In this document: positions 24,301 through 39,300 of the stretch, piece after piece
How the letters are laid out: each line of letters opens with the position of its first letter
Position numbering within the stretch: position 1 is the first letter of the stretch
DNA from: Spongospora subterranea f. sp. subterranea
Taxonomy: Eukaryota > Endomyxa: Phytomyxea > Phytomyxea > Plasmodiophorida
Assembly: GCA_049724395.1 (NCBI GenBank)
Contig: JAUGWO010000030.1
Location: 62,001 to 126,000, forward strand
Length of the DNA: 64,000 nt
Direction: 5' to 3'
Notes under the pieces: model-generated
What the model was told of the DNA's origin: nothing
Database searches by the model: none
The model's input: the letters and a program-made list of their open reading frames with translations, nothing else
Position numbers and translations under genes: made by a program

Positions 24301-27300
24301 TTCAATGCTTGAGATTCCAAATTTACTACAGGTAACAAATGTCAAATCTTGACTCTCGATTCATGTCTTGATGTGCGAATATAGGTCGTACCATCGTCTG
24401 GTTCCTTGTTCTTTCAAAACTCAGTCACGCTAATCGGGACTGGATTCACTACAACAACAATTGTCAAAATTGGCACTATTACCCTAAATCATAATTTGAT
24501 TTCACAGACAGAAATGGTTGCTACAATTCCAAATGGAACGTTCTCCCAAGCTGGGTCCCATATTGTCTCTGTTTCTCAACCCGAAGTTACCCAGGTGACG
24601 TCGACAAATGTGACGTTTCAATTCCTTAACATCGGTACACACCAGTATTTCTCTAAGTTGTTTGATAACCACACTCAGTTCTGGGTACAGCCATAAACAG
24701 CATCCATCCGGTTGCAATATCACAAACATCAAACTCTCCTGTCATCACCATAGGTGGCAATTCGTTCCCCAGTTCAGCAAGCTATCACTGCATTTTGGAT
24801 GGATCACACGCATTTCAAGCCATACTTTTATCGAGCAGTAACATATCTTGCAAAATTGATGCATCTCTACTGACCGGAAATCGCAACATATCTGTTGAAG
24901 GTATTGGGCATATATTTTTGTCATGTCGTTTATTGACTTCTTTCAGGTTGGAACAGGTCTTGCAATCGCACCAGTTGCTGTTAGCACTAGTAGTCTTTTC
25001 TTAGAAGTAATTGACAGGATATACATTCTGGACTTATCCTTATCTACAGTTGCTATCTCCACATCGACCCTGTTGGAAGCACGAGGTCGTTTCAACAGTC
25101 TAACTAGGCCACTAGGATTGGTATCATGTCATTTCGGTTCGACTGTTACTTTTCAAGCTATTTCTTTCAACGCATCAGTCGTTATCTGTCCTATTGCGAT
25201 GTTTTCGAATAGTTTTTTTCCTGCAACATTCTCGATTTCCACCAGTGTTTGTGGCGTGAAACTTGTGAGCAACCAAGTAACGAGCCCAAAGTAAGGACAT
25301 ATTAACCATTTGAGAAGTTTTTTTGATGTGTCTGCTGTCAAGGATCATCCCTGAGCTGGCGGGTGCGTCGTCGTCGATCGTCACGGGTGCCAATGATATA
25401 GCAATTAGCTTGTACAATCCCATTTCTGACAATAACATCAAGTTGTGTAGATATACGCAAACTGATAACAGAACAAACAGAATCACATCTACCCTGTCGT
25501 GCACATCTTCTCAAAACTGCACCTGTCCAGTGAGCTTTCGGACATGTTTCTTCCATAGCTTCCTCTCAAACCAACATCGCAGGCCCCAGTGTATCGTTCA
25601 GGTTCAAGGTTCATTCTTGAGATCAGCAGCAATAACGGATTGCAATCCTTCTCTCCGTCGTCCACAATCGTTAAAATCTTTGACGCCCCTGTAGTAGCAT
25701 CAGTTGAATTCGTTTACACCAATGTATGTTTCTGTAACATTTCCATATTCTGATACTCAATTCCGTTCAGCCGCTTACATTGATTCTACATGGCTCTGGT
25801 TTCGCAAACGCCAGCCCGATCCGTTGCTTGTTCGACGATGGGGCTATTGTTGCTCCAGCTATATTCGTTTCTGCTTCGACTATTTTCTGCAAAGTTGATG
25901 TAGCTCCTGGGATTTACGCTCCATACTCGAAACTTTCGGTCGGGGGCGGGTATGGACATATAAAAAATGCACTTTAACATCGACTAATCATGTCTTAGTG
26001 CACCGTTCTTCTTTTTGCTTCCTAATAGGACATCTGCTTCTCTCTCCAATACGTAAAACAACGATCGTCGCCAATATCTTAATATTTCCTGATACGTTTT
26101 CTAGCGGACAATTCCGGTCTTTGCAAAATTCCTCTGTTATCACTTTTTCAGGAAGCTATCTGATGACTTCACCCACTTATTGTCTGGTTCCTAGGTATAG
26201 TTCAATGCTTTGAGTTAATGAGAAACTAAGCTTTGGTTTAGCGTCCTTCCCATTCCTGCCATGGCAGTTAATATGTCATTAGGAATCTGCGCTCTACCTA
26301 GTATGATGTCTGGTTCAGTTTCAGTAGTGGTTGCAGTTCAAGGATCGTCAAACTCTTTGAGCGAAAACGCAGTAGTGTCTCTCGTTGACCCACCCCAAGT
26401 GTTTTCAATATCACCTGAGTCAGGTCCTGAATTTACGCAAACTGTGATTTCAGTTCAAGGCACAGGTTTTACTCCAACATCTAAGTGCCTCATTAATTCA
26501 ACTTTATTAGCCGCAACGTCTGTTTCCTCGTCAACTGTCGCTGTTTGCACTTTGAGCTCTGTTTACGGCAGAGGCAAGGTTACGATTGGTATCATTGATC
26601 AACGGACTTCACCATCATATGCAGTTTTTTCCTTTATTTCATTGCCGAACCTTTCTCCATCAAATTCGCCATTACAAATTGGTCGTTACGCTACTATTAC
26701 AAGCTTGGATTTTCCTGGTAATCAGCCTGCGATATGTATGCTTGGTAGCACCATTACAGGTCGCGCTGCCATAGCTTCTCAAAATACTTTTCTTTGTCCA
26801 TTACCGACCGCGGCCGAATCCTTGTCAGACAAAGACCTTCTTTCGTTGTCGTTTGACGACGGTCTGCATTTTGTCCCTTTTAGGCAATGGAACGCAACAT
26901 ATATTCATTCACAATCGCTGCCAAGTGTGGCATCGGTCGCGCCAGTTATGTCAAGTGTTGATCAGCCTTTCCAGCTGGTTGTAATGCTAAGCGCAGCATT
27001 TCGTTTCCCTGTTACAAACATTGCTTGTAAATTCGGTGACAACACCAAAACCCCAGCGTCATTTTTCAACCACACCACCATTGTTTGCGGAACAGTACTT
27101 CCTGAAGCAGCAAGCATCAGTGACGTTGTTGATTGATGACATTGTAACACTTGATAGCTCTTTTTTCGTCCAAGTGTCACGCCCCTCAATTATCGACACC
27201 ATACATCCAACTGTTGGTCTTGCCTCCGCGTCAACATCTATATCTATATTCGGAACCAGATTTGCTTCCAATTCGATGTGCCGTTTCGGAGGAAACAGTT

Positions 27301-30300
27301 CCTTAGTTTCTATTCCATCCAAAATTGCGGACAGAGCTATTATTTGTAACTTACCGAATACGATTAACGCTCAGACAACCAAAATGCTGGTAGAAGTTAG
27401 TGATGGGACAGGAGCATATTCGACAGCGACGACCCTTCTTGAATTGTTTGATTCGAATCCCATTATCGCTTCAGTGTCCCCAAACGCATTTTATCTAGAC
27501 GATTTTCCTCAATTCTTATCAGTTGTTGGATTGAACTTTTATTCATCATCAACTTTGCAATGTGCACTCACATGCGCTGGATCAGGTGCATTGGTTTTTC
27601 AGGCCGATTTTGTTTCTTCTACCCTTGTGTATTGCTATGCTGCCGGATTTATTTGCCGATCACAGTTGGCCGGCCTTTCAGTATCAAATGATAATGGTAC
27701 CAACTACTCACCTACCTTCTATTTGAACCTTAATCAAAAACCATTGTTTGCTTCCGTAAGTTCTAGTTCGGTAGCTTCTCTTTCTCCATCGTATATTACA
27801 GTAAACGGAGCGAATTTTTCTCAAACCTCAACATGCATTCTCAATGGCACTGCCGTCGTGCCTATTTTCAAGTACATTTCAACATCGAGCGTAGAATGCA
27901 TAATTCCATCACACCTCTTTCCTTCCCGGAACAATGTTTCAGTCGCAGTGATTACGGATCCGCTCTTAAGCTTTAAATTGCAACGATCCTTCACATTGTC
28001 TCTTCGATATCAGTCATATATCACCGAAATCGTCCCACATTACGCTGTTGTAGGAGCCATCGAGTCGGTCATGATTACAATTCTTGGAAATGGGTTTTCA
28101 CAGCCATGGCACACCACCTTGGTCAATGGTTTCGCTGTTCCCCCATCCCAGTTAAAGGTGATTAATAGCAGTGCGATGTCTGTGTATATAACTCCTTCTT
28201 TGAGGAGTGGATCCCGAAATTTGACTATCCAGGTGTCAGAGGCTCCTGAGTTCAATGGCGTGTTCGAGGCAATTCCTCCTGTAGTCTTATCAACTGTCGG
28301 ATCAAATGCAAGTTTTGGAGGGTCAAGAATCATAATGGGTGCCTCCCCGGAAGTTTCTTCTCAGGGCGTTATATGGTGTCGGTTCACAGGATATACAACG
28401 TCATTTTTACAATCGGTTGCAACTGTAATCAACAGCAGCATGATATCATGCCTATTACCCCCAGCTTCTAACGGAAATGAAACCTACATTAGGATTGGTC
28501 TCGTTTTAGATGATTCTGTCTATTCTCAGAACTTCATAACAATTCCTATCACATCGAGCGTTTTTATCAGCCGTGTGGCCGTTTCACAAACAAAAGCAAC
28601 AATGCTTATCAAGGGATCTGGTTTCGCGGCATCACCGCCATTCGTCTGCTTAATTCGTGGTCAAAGCAATTCGTTTACCTCGAACGTTGCCACAATTCTA
28701 AATGATTTTTCCGCATCGTGTCCTGTCGATCCACCTTTTGGTAATGATCGCTATAATTTGCAAAAATAGTTCACTCACTGTTTTTCTGTAGGTTTCGAAA
28801 CGGCATCTCTTGATGTTGAATTAATTGGAAATGGGGGCGTATCACTCTATAAGACCATGCCGACTTTTTCAGCGCCACCAGCATCTGCAATTCGCGTTCA
28901 TCCTTCATCCATTGTCGCCCATTCATCTACTCCTCTTGTAATTGACTTTCTGATTCAACAATCTGGGTCCAGTTTTTGCTACTTCGGGTCTCAATCAGTC
29001 CCGATAGCGATTTCATCCACCAAGCTGTCAGGAGTGTGCCTGAGCCCAGCAAATATTTCTAGCTCGACTGTCCGCTTTCGTGTTGTTTCCGGATTTGTAT
29101 CTCTTCTCGACGTGAATATGACCGTTTTACCTGTTCCCTCAGTTTTTTACTCCATTCCGTCATCTCCAATATCGTGCCTGTCTCTTGTTGACCTTCTTTT
29201 TGTAGGCTCTGGTTTTAACTCGGCACTTCAATTCACATGTCGTTACCGTTCCACGACGACTCCAACGCAAAGCATTGATATGGTTGGCACCGTTGTTAAT
29301 GAGACCTCAGTTCAGTGTCCGATTGTATCATGTTCCGAATTCGGCAGTTCAACAGTTTCGCTGTATTGTTCCGAACAAATGATCTACAACTCTTCCATCA
29401 TCCAACTACCCCGGGAATCAACCCATATTGTTGATACGCTTCTCGGAGCACAATTAACAAGTGACCATTCTTTTATAGTACTTGGGAAGTTGTTTTCTGG
29501 CACTATCCAGTGTGAGTGGCATGCAACTGCACCATTGGCAGCTGTGATTATCAATTCATCAGCGATACGATGCCCTGCGCCTCCTAGCCTGTTACCAAAC
29601 GCATCTCTAAGGCTACTTAACTCAGATGGAACCATTCTTGCCCCAGGTTTCATCAAACTTCCTGTACTGGCAAAACTACCCTCATTATTAGCCGTTTCAC
29701 CAACTTCGGGTCCAACCCAAGGTATACTCATATTTTTATTTTTGCGAATCGCGATGATGGATTTCGTTTCTAGGTGGAACCGTTATCAATTTGTCAGGAC
29801 GTCTTCTTTCTGCCATCGCACCTAATTCTCGTTATTGCCAGTTTCGCCTTGATTTGAATTCTGCTCCATTTTCCACATCTACACTTCAGGTTCTATCTAA
29901 CACCTTATCGATTTGCACTACTCCTAGTTCTGCTGCCGGGACTGTATATCTGAGTGTTACGAATTATTTGGCTCCAATATTGTTTCGATTTTACCCGAAT
30001 ATCGTGCTTACTAACGTCGAACCTTCGCTTGCGGCATTCAATGCAACAGTTTTCATTGCCGGTGTCAACTTTATCAATACTCCTCAGCTCTCATGTTTTT
30101 TCTCGAACACATTGTCTTCAAAGTTAACTTTTGTTAACTCCACGCTTATTGCCTGCAGGGTTCCAGTCAATACAGATATTGTTGGCGCTGGTTCAATATC
30201 TGTAAGCAATAACGGAGTAGACAAATCCTCTAATTCGTTGACTTTCACTGTTACGAAGTCACCAGTATCTGTTCTTTCTATATACCCTACTCGGGCACCA

Positions 30301-33300
30301 TCATCTTTGAGTCGTCTTAATTCATTCAATCTTACTGTGTCGGGGAACGGTTTCGTCCAATCAAGCACAATTTGCAGATTTGATCTCGTTACATCCATTG
30401 CTTCAGTTTTCAACTCGAGCGTACTAACATGTCCAATTATGGATGGGGCAGAACCAATCACCCGATTTTACATTTCAAATGACAACGGCGTTACGTTTGT
30501 TGATTCAACACTGAGCATATCTCGATATTCATCCTATTCTCTGGATGTGTTCCCTTGGGTTTCCAGTTCGACTGGTGGCGCAGAAGTGATAATATCTGGG
30601 CAAGATTTCGTTGCTGACGATCAGTATTATTTCGGTTCCATAAAGGCTTCTAATTGTAGTCGTGCATCGCCTTCTCGAACGGTTTGTCTCGCACCGGTCC
30701 ATGTCGCAGGAAAGGTTGAAATTACGCTTCGCTCTGCCAGCAACGAAATACTTGCGAGTACAGGAACGGTTTTCAGCTTTGTTGATCCCCCAGCATTGTC
30801 AAGGTGAAATTTATTTTCAAATGCGGCTAGTCAATTAACATAAGTGTTTTAGGATGCTACAGGTATCTGCAACTTCCGGGGATGAGATCACGCTTGTTTT
30901 GTCATCGCCAGTTCATCCTTTCAACGCTTCTTGTCGCTTTGCTAATTCGGTAGTTGTGGCTGCCGTTGTTTCGTCGTCGAATATGGTCCGTTGCCTCGTC
31001 CCAGAATTGGTTCCGGGGAATGTAACTGTTGAATTATCGCTTAATTCCGAAATATATTCTGATCCAGTCTATTTGGCTGTAAAACCGTATTTGATGCAAG
31101 TCGAGGGGATTTCACCAAGTTGGGGTTCGGCTGTCGGAGGGTATAACATTACGATCAATGCGTTCTACGCTGGCAATCGCGACTATGCTGTAGGCTGCCT
31201 GTTCTCTGATAGTATCAGTTCGACTTTGTCTTCAGCGTACAACCACACATCGCTGTTTGGTGGTCGGGTTTCCATATTGTGCACAGTTCCGAGTGTGACA
31301 TACGATGTCGTTGTCACCGTCCAATTGGTTCTTTCTGATGGCTTTGGTATTGGCTTAATTCCTGGGAAATGTTCTTCCGACTGAAATTTCTTTCAGGGTC
31401 GATTTGGGTTCATCCCACCAAAATGGGCTTCACATATTCCGATTCTGGGATCTTGTGGATAACACCCGACTCAATGATTTCTGACTCTAATAGATCTGTT
31501 CTTACTTTGCTTATCGACGGTTTTTCGCCACGGCTTGACAATTCGGCGTGCTTGTTTGAGCGCAACGGTCAAACTCAAACTTCAGCGGTCGTGGCGATGT
31601 CCAGTGACTCTGCCTTCTGCCTTCTGCCTGGTAAGTTTTTCGATCCAATTTGATGAACAATCATATAAATGCAACCTTAGGTGGTGCCGTGGCTGGTGAT
31701 TATTCCGTTGGAATTCGATTCTCCAATAATAACATTGGAAGTAAGTTTGCTTCTCTGCAGTTGAGAAACCGACCCATTATATGGAAAATCTTTCCCGAAA
31801 CTGGAACTTCCGCAGGGGGTGAGAATGTGTACCTCGAAGGTTCGTCCATTAGAAGTAAAAAGCTGTTTCGTTGAATGTTTGACGGCAGGCACGGGATTCG
31901 CTCTGTCCTTAACTGCAACATGTCGCTTTTTGCTTTCAAGTGGTCAATTTCACAGCGATGTTGCCGCATGGCCAGTTTCGCCCACGTTACTGACATGCCA
32001 GCGCCCATCGTTACCAGAAGGCTTATACACTGTTTACGTTAGCAACGACGCCGTAGAGTTCTCAGTTCAACAGAACATATCCTTCACCACGATTGCAGAC
32101 ATCAATCTTCTCGATGTTAAACCGATCCATGGACCAATGTCTGGTGGAACGACTCTCTCGGTCTCTGGTTCAGGGTTCATCAATTCTTCCTCCCTATTAT
32201 GCGCTTTTCTCAACAGCAATGCGGCACCTTTCTACTCTGAAACGACGTTTTTATCAACGTCTTTGTTAACGTGCACCACGCCTGCAGTCTTTGAACAGTC
32301 GTCCAGCTTTTACAATGTCAGCCTGAGCATAATTTTATCTGGTACGTTCGCAAGGTGTGAATTACCTTTCTCTGATATTTTTTTCTATTCAGGCTCAAAT
32401 ATATTTCCGACAAGGTTTATTTTCCATTATGATCGGCAACCCGTGATAGCGACAATACTCCCTAATTTGTTTTATCGAAACATCGCCGGTAGGCAAATGG
32501 TAATAACAGGCGGACAGTTTTTGTCAAAAGTTTTGGATATTGCCTCCACTGTATGTCGTTTCAATGCTTCTATTAGCGTAAATGCATCTTCAATTGCTGA
32601 AAACGAAATCATATGCCCCTGTCCGTTGGGCGTTGCATCTGGTGCCTATGATTTGGAGATTAGTTTCAATGGGCAACAATACTGGAACACTGGGCATAGG
32701 TGCGTTGCCTGAATGTCGATATCTCGAGTTTCTTATGAATGTTTTCAGGATTTTCTGGACTCATGAACCATTGATTCAGTCCATCGATCCTAAAACTGGC
32801 CCTGTCACGGGGCTTACCCCAATCTTCGTCACAACTCAAGCTTTTATAAATACGGATACCAACAGTCAAATAATTTGCAATTTTGGTGACGAACAACTTG
32901 TCCATGGAATAATACAAAATCTAACAACGCTGCTCTGTATATCTCCTATTGTTGGCCAATCGGGTACGCTTACTATGTCATTCTTTTTTTTTGTCTTAAC
33001 AGTTTTGTCATTTAGGGCCTGTCAAATTAAGTCTGTATTACAGCAATACCGGTCCACATCCCTACGCTGAGGATATATATTTTTCCTTCTACCCTGCAGT
33101 ATCGTCTTTAAATCTGTATCCAGAATCTTCATTGATTTCCAGCTGGGCCAGCGTTTTCGTTCGAGTATGAAACCCTGCTTGGTATTCATGCAACGTTATA
33201 AAATTTTATAGGGGCCTTCTGTCTTCGGGGCAAATCGGACCCAATGCGTCGTTTCCGAGACTTCAACGGTCTTGCCAACTTTGTTTCTGTCCACAGATCT

Positions 33301-36300
33301 ACTTCTTTGCCAAATCCCACCAGGAATATCTTTTCCATTCTCCCTTCAGAATTCGGGAATCCACATATCTTTAACTGATGCGCCGCTTGAACTGCTCCCG
33401 TTTAAATTCTTAGTTAAGGTGAAGAAACTCTTCTTCCTCCTGCAATGGTTATCAACTATTCTATTTAGTGTCCTCAAGGGAGTTTTTGTATCGGAGGTGC
33501 AAAGTTCAAATGTCCAGCTGGAGCTTTTTGTCCTGCAACGCGCCCTAATTCCAATTTTACTGTCTGCAGTCCCGGATTTTATCAACCTGAAGGTGGGCAA
33601 AGTCGTTGTTTGGCCTGCCCAGCCCCCTTTATCTGCCCCGATTATGGTACACGAATTCCAACGGGATGTCCTGTTGGCTTCATTTGCGATGTTGCTGGTC
33701 AAAGTAGCCCGACATCTTTGTGCCCGGAAGGTCACACGTGTGACATATCGACACTTACTTCAAAGTAATTCATGCTGTTGAACGAAGATCTGCATCACTG
33801 ATTGTTTCCTCTTAGTCTGGGAAACGTATCGCCACTCAATTATACTGTCGGTAACTTACAACTTCAAGGAAGGTTCAAAAGTGCATTCCCCTTGCTGCCA
33901 AGTGATATCAAATCTAAATTTCCGATACCATGCCAAAACGGAACATACTGTGTTATTGGGTCTCCGATCAACACCGGCATTATCTGCAATCTTGGTGCAA
34001 TGTGCGGTGAAGGTGAATCCAGGCCTGAAGGTAAATGTAAACGTGAATTTCTGAAACCGGATGTAATCATCACATTTAGGTTCTGAAACTCCACCTGGAT
34101 GGTACAGTCCGTCAACTGGACTCGACATCTTTTTGTGCCCGCTTGGCCACTTTTGCCCAGGACGAGGCAATGCCGTTCCAATACCCTGCCCAAGGAAAGT
34201 TTCATCAGACATTACTTGCTCGATTTGGCATTCACATCTGTTTCTACAGGGGGAGCTATTCTGACATTTTCGGAAAAGCTGTATGTTCGCTTTGCCCGCA
34301 AGGTTATGTCTGTCCAAGTTCTGGAATGACAATTCCGCTCGCATGCCCTCCTGGTAAGAATAGTGATTTTGCGTTCATACGTCCTTTGGTGTATTTTTAA
34401 TGATCTTCAGGCCTACTTTGCCAAAGTTACGGGCAGCAAGACGAATCGCAAGAATGCCCAGCTGGGTTCTTCTGCCAAAACGGAATTCCTCAACCTTGTC
34501 CTGCAGGATCCTATTGCTTGGAAGGCGTCGGATTCAGTCAGGTTCAGCTTTGGAACTTCACTCATGCTCAAGTAACTGGCGCATTGTTCCAATGTATAAT
34601 ATCTAATCTCATAATAAGGGTTGCATGGCTGGAACGTGGTGCCTTGAAGGATCTCCTGATGTATATGGATCCGGGTTCTGCCCACCAGGCAGTTACTGCC
34701 CAAGTAATTCATCTTCCCCTATTGTGATCGTTCCGGGGCAGTATTCGTCAACAATTGCCAAATTCCGGCCAATGGATTGTCCCCCTGGAAGATTTTCAGC
34801 CCAGATTGGAGCGACAAATTGTTTAACTTGTCCATCCGGTTACAGGTACATCATTTTTATTCTTTTTTTGGACATGCTCAACTTGAACTAGTTGTTCCGC
34901 TTTTCGGATGGTTCGCCCCATCGTGTGCCCCAGAGGGTACTATCGAACTCAGGCAGAAGGCATTACTTGTGAACCTTGTACTCCAGGTCAGTTATTTCAA
35001 TGTTCCACAAATTCATATTGTCTATAGATTGAGTAAACGGAATATAGGCACGTGGTCTAATACGCTTGGTCTTGTTGACCAATCTCTTTGCGATCCCTGC
35101 CCCTCCGGTAAAGTCTGCGGGCTAATCGGAATGTGGAATTTGGAGCAGGCAACTCTCTGTGTTGAAGGGTAATGGCAGAGCGCTTTGTTGAGCGCAATTA
35201 TAATATATTCCATCAGATATGTATGTGGACAAAGAACCCACCCGGCCATTCAATTCGATATCAAATGTCCCTCTGGATATGCGTGCCCAGCGGCTACAAC
35301 AATCGAATCTAAGTATGAGTATCTGTGCCCTGCTGGCTACATTTGTGTTGAAAAGGAACGCCGTATTCCCTTCGAAATTTGTACCGATGTCCTTTGAATC
35401 GGTAAAGGAGTCGGTTTCCCACATATTCATTACTGAACGGTTTTCAGTTATTGCCCTAGAGGAACGTACAGAAAGTTGAAAAGCACGAACACTACCTCTG
35501 GCCCCGGGCTCGTCTACGAGTCTCTTCCTGGGAGAAGCAATGATAGCCGACCTGGTTTGAAATCGCCAATTCCTTCATCTCATCTTACTTATTTGTTCAG
35601 GTGATGATACTACGGTATGGGACAAATTCTGGACTGTTTGCCGTCCTTCGGACATTGCTTCTGACTCATCTGACCCAAATGAAGACTGTGATTTTTTTAC
35701 TGTTTACACCCCATTACCAAATGGAATTATCAACATCAGATACTCGCAGGTTAATTAGCTTCTAACCTTCAAGTCTTGGTTACCTGATCGTTCTTCAGGT
35801 CTGTCCCTTGGGAACTCAAAGTCTTGAAAGATCTCAGCACATAGAAGATTGCACTGTTATTCCGGATTTCGGACCTGCAACAGAGTTTTCTCCCGTCAAT
35901 CTGAATCGTATTGGGAGTGGGATATCGACGTATGTTCGCGCCCCGGTTGATTATTGGTGAGCTCAACGATTGCGATCTCGTTGTTGTTGACATATGTTGA
36001 CGTGCCACAGGTTCCAAGATATCGAACCCCTCGATGTCATTGTTGCAGATTTCAATTTCGCGTCCACCCCTTTGAACATCACATATTCTGTTCACTGGCA
36101 ACTGTCGTTTTATACGGACGGACAAGAAGGAACAAGGCGCCGTCTTCCTGTTAGTTTCGAGTCGGCCCTGACCAGTAAACACGATGATGTTCAAGTATGC
36201 TATCCCGTTGTGTCCAGTTTATTGATTCTAATCTTTATAACAGTTGAGCGTAATAGCGAGAGTCCCGATATCTTTTACATGGAGAATCGAAATTATTCAT

Positions 36301-39300
36301 GGAATCAGTTTATGGGCAGCTATGTCGTTCGTCAACATAACAAATCTCACTAGAACTCGCCCCAATCGAGCTGTCCTGGGAACAAAGGACACCTTTGTTT
36401 CAGTTCTCTCCAAGTCACTCGAGGTACCAGACTTGAATCTGTTTAATGGAACCAATTTTTCGCTAACTTGAAGTCTGCAGCTCGAATTGCCGTTGAATTT
36501 GCCTCGCTCGGATGAGTCGGATTTGTTCGTTACTTTTACGACTTCAAAACCTACTATCGTCGCGCCCTTACAATCTGACAATACTGTATGAGCCGTTCTA
36601 AGCATCTTTTGTCGGGTCAATTGATTGCAGCATTCTTCAATAGAGCACGGATTTGTCTTCTGAGGTTCCCTTAATCAATGACGATTTCGCAGATGTTTTT
36701 GTCTCAAGCACCGAGGCGAACGATTACTATGCCGACCCGTTCATGCCTTACATATCCAATTGTCGCGGTTTTGATTCGTATCTATATTTTTTTCAACTTT
36801 TTGAGAGTCACAATTGTTCTTTGATTTCCGAATCCGTAAGAGCGTGTTGAATGACTGTACGTACTGCTTGTTGTTTGATGGCGACCACAGGATACTCAAC
36901 CAGTCGGTGCATTGAATTTTGGCCAAAACCCTGTAGCCGATTTCTGCTATAACGTCTATGAATGCAGCTACGAAGAGATATTATCGTCTGTTGGTATTTT
37001 GGACCGGTGGTATATGGTAGCAATTTCTAATGAGAAATTCATCTTGGGGTCAGTATTGAGTGTCGTGTTAGGCATCCACACCAACCCCGACGTTTTACAT
37101 AACTTCTTCCCCAGTGACCTACGAACAAATCTTGCAAGGTCCCGTTGCATTAGGTTTGTATGAGCTCTACATCTTGCTGCTTTCACCGACAATTATCTGT
37201 AGCTGAAGCTTTGTCAAATGATATCGGGAGCGATTCATTGATTCCTGTCATGGCGTCAAGTCTGGATTCAAATTCGGATAAGACTCAGGTACCTCGGCTT
37301 GTTCGCTTTGAGGTTGAATATCAACAGGTTTGCTTTCTGAATCGCTCGCTCTCTCTGTGCTAATTCAGTTAGGTGGATGCACGGCGCAAGAAAATCATTA
37401 CTGCTAGCTTGTATTTCGATCAGTTCGATGTTGATAAATTTACAACAAACTACACATATCAGTTTGAGGTTAGGAAGCTGGTTGCTGTTACCCCAATTTC
37501 TGAGAACTTTTCCAGGCTGTTTTACGACCTTTAGGATACACAGAATTAGTAAATCGATTCGCTTTTGATTTTGTAGTGTATTTTACTTTATTCATCGGTA
37601 TCGGTACTGTCATGTGCGCATGTGTCGTTGTCTACTGGTATTATAACCAATTTTTGATGCTCTCTACAGTCTCTAAGTTTATGCATATAGGTCGCTGCAT
37701 AAATTGCTTTCTCGTGTCAAGTTCAAATCAACTTTTAAACTATGGGATTTCTTAATGCTGTCGGAGTCCAAGCCGTTGATTGGCATCGCATTGTTCAGTG
37801 CACCGATTTTCATAATTCTAGCTATTATAGACTTCGTTCTCATTACAATGGGTACGGTGGAAGCCTTGAGCAATGTAATACTTTCATGTTCAGCATGTTG
37901 ACAGATGCGTTTGGCTCCTATTCCGGAAGCTTCGCAAACTTCGCAACTCCTTCGTACGTTGAAGCAAAAACATACCGCGGTGGGCGACTAGCGGTCGCCT
38001 TTTTGACGTTGGGTTTTCATGGGATTTGTTTGGGATCACAGCTATTCATCCCCAAAAAAGTCATGGTGAGGCCAAGCAAATCTGCTCAAGACTTATTTGA
38101 TTTCAGGTCCGGCGAGTGAGATCAATCGAAATGAATGGGGACAGGCACGAACAATTTGAGGCCGCTGTTAACGCGGCTGAGTCTGAACCAATTGATCGAA
38201 CCTGGCATCCGCGGCTTTGGAAGCGGTTCCATTTCGTATCATCGTGCCTTTTTGTGTCTTGTATCTTAGTGTTTATGATAGAATATAGCTACTCTGTCAT
38301 GTTTTCGTACGTATTCACTCAGAAAGTTTCAATGCACGACTTTAGCCCAGTTCTATTTGTCGTTTAGCACATACACGGTTGAGATTATCATACTGCTCAA
38401 GCTTGTGTCCCCTATCATCCAATTTTCTATGAAATCGTTAGTTAAAGAACAGCTGTTAATGGCCCCCTTACAGGTTCGTACTTCGCTTTCCTAAAAAACC
38501 CACAGGTTTATCGGTCCTACTTGTCAGGCAGCTTATGGTGCTACAACGTTTGTTATGACAATGGGGGCACCCGATTTGACTGGATTCGTAACTGGTTTGG
38601 ACTTATTTTCGTGGAATATTTGTCCAACAATTCACGTTGATTTGTTAGGCTTTGTTACTGATACAGTCTTTGACGTTCTTGATTGCATGTACATCAGTCC
38701 AAGCCGAGATTTAATATCAGAAACGCTATCGAAAGCATATCAAAAAGGAGTTAAATATATAAATCGCCAACTGCGGATACGAGCAGCGAGAAAAGAATCG
38801 GATCGGTAAGAAATGCTGATTTCGTGATCCCTTGCTCTTATCTCATATTCGCGAAGCCGACGAAAGTTAGGATACGCACCTGCCACTAAAGATTTGGAAG
38901 AGGGTTCTGGAGAAGACGATCAACACGAAGAGGAGAATGATGATGAGGAGGAGGAAGTTTTAGAACCTGTAATCGAAGCCTTCAACGACCACGCCACCTC
39001 AATGATTGGTGCCACGTTTTGTCCGTTAGTATTACTAATGATGATTGTATTCCGACAAGAACTTCAGGTTGGTTAATCAGGAGCGCACTTTCACCCTTTA
39101 ACGTGTTCCCTTGCAGATTCCTATTACGTATGGCATCCGAGAAGCTGATATGGTCTATTATTTAGTTTTCGCCATCATTATCCTGCCTTACACGATTCTT
39201 TTCAATGCCTTTATAATCAATATCCTTGAACTGTTTCATGGCTTCAAGATCTATTCGTATCTCAAATATTGTCAGTTCAAGTTTTTAACAAGGGAGATGC

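Noticed and set aside
15307-33400. Numerous separate ORFs that could be annotated as many small TIG proteins
   Set aside because: Signal peptide, repeat register and short GT-AG introns link them into one gene; internal ORFs start in the middle of repeats and lack their own starts.
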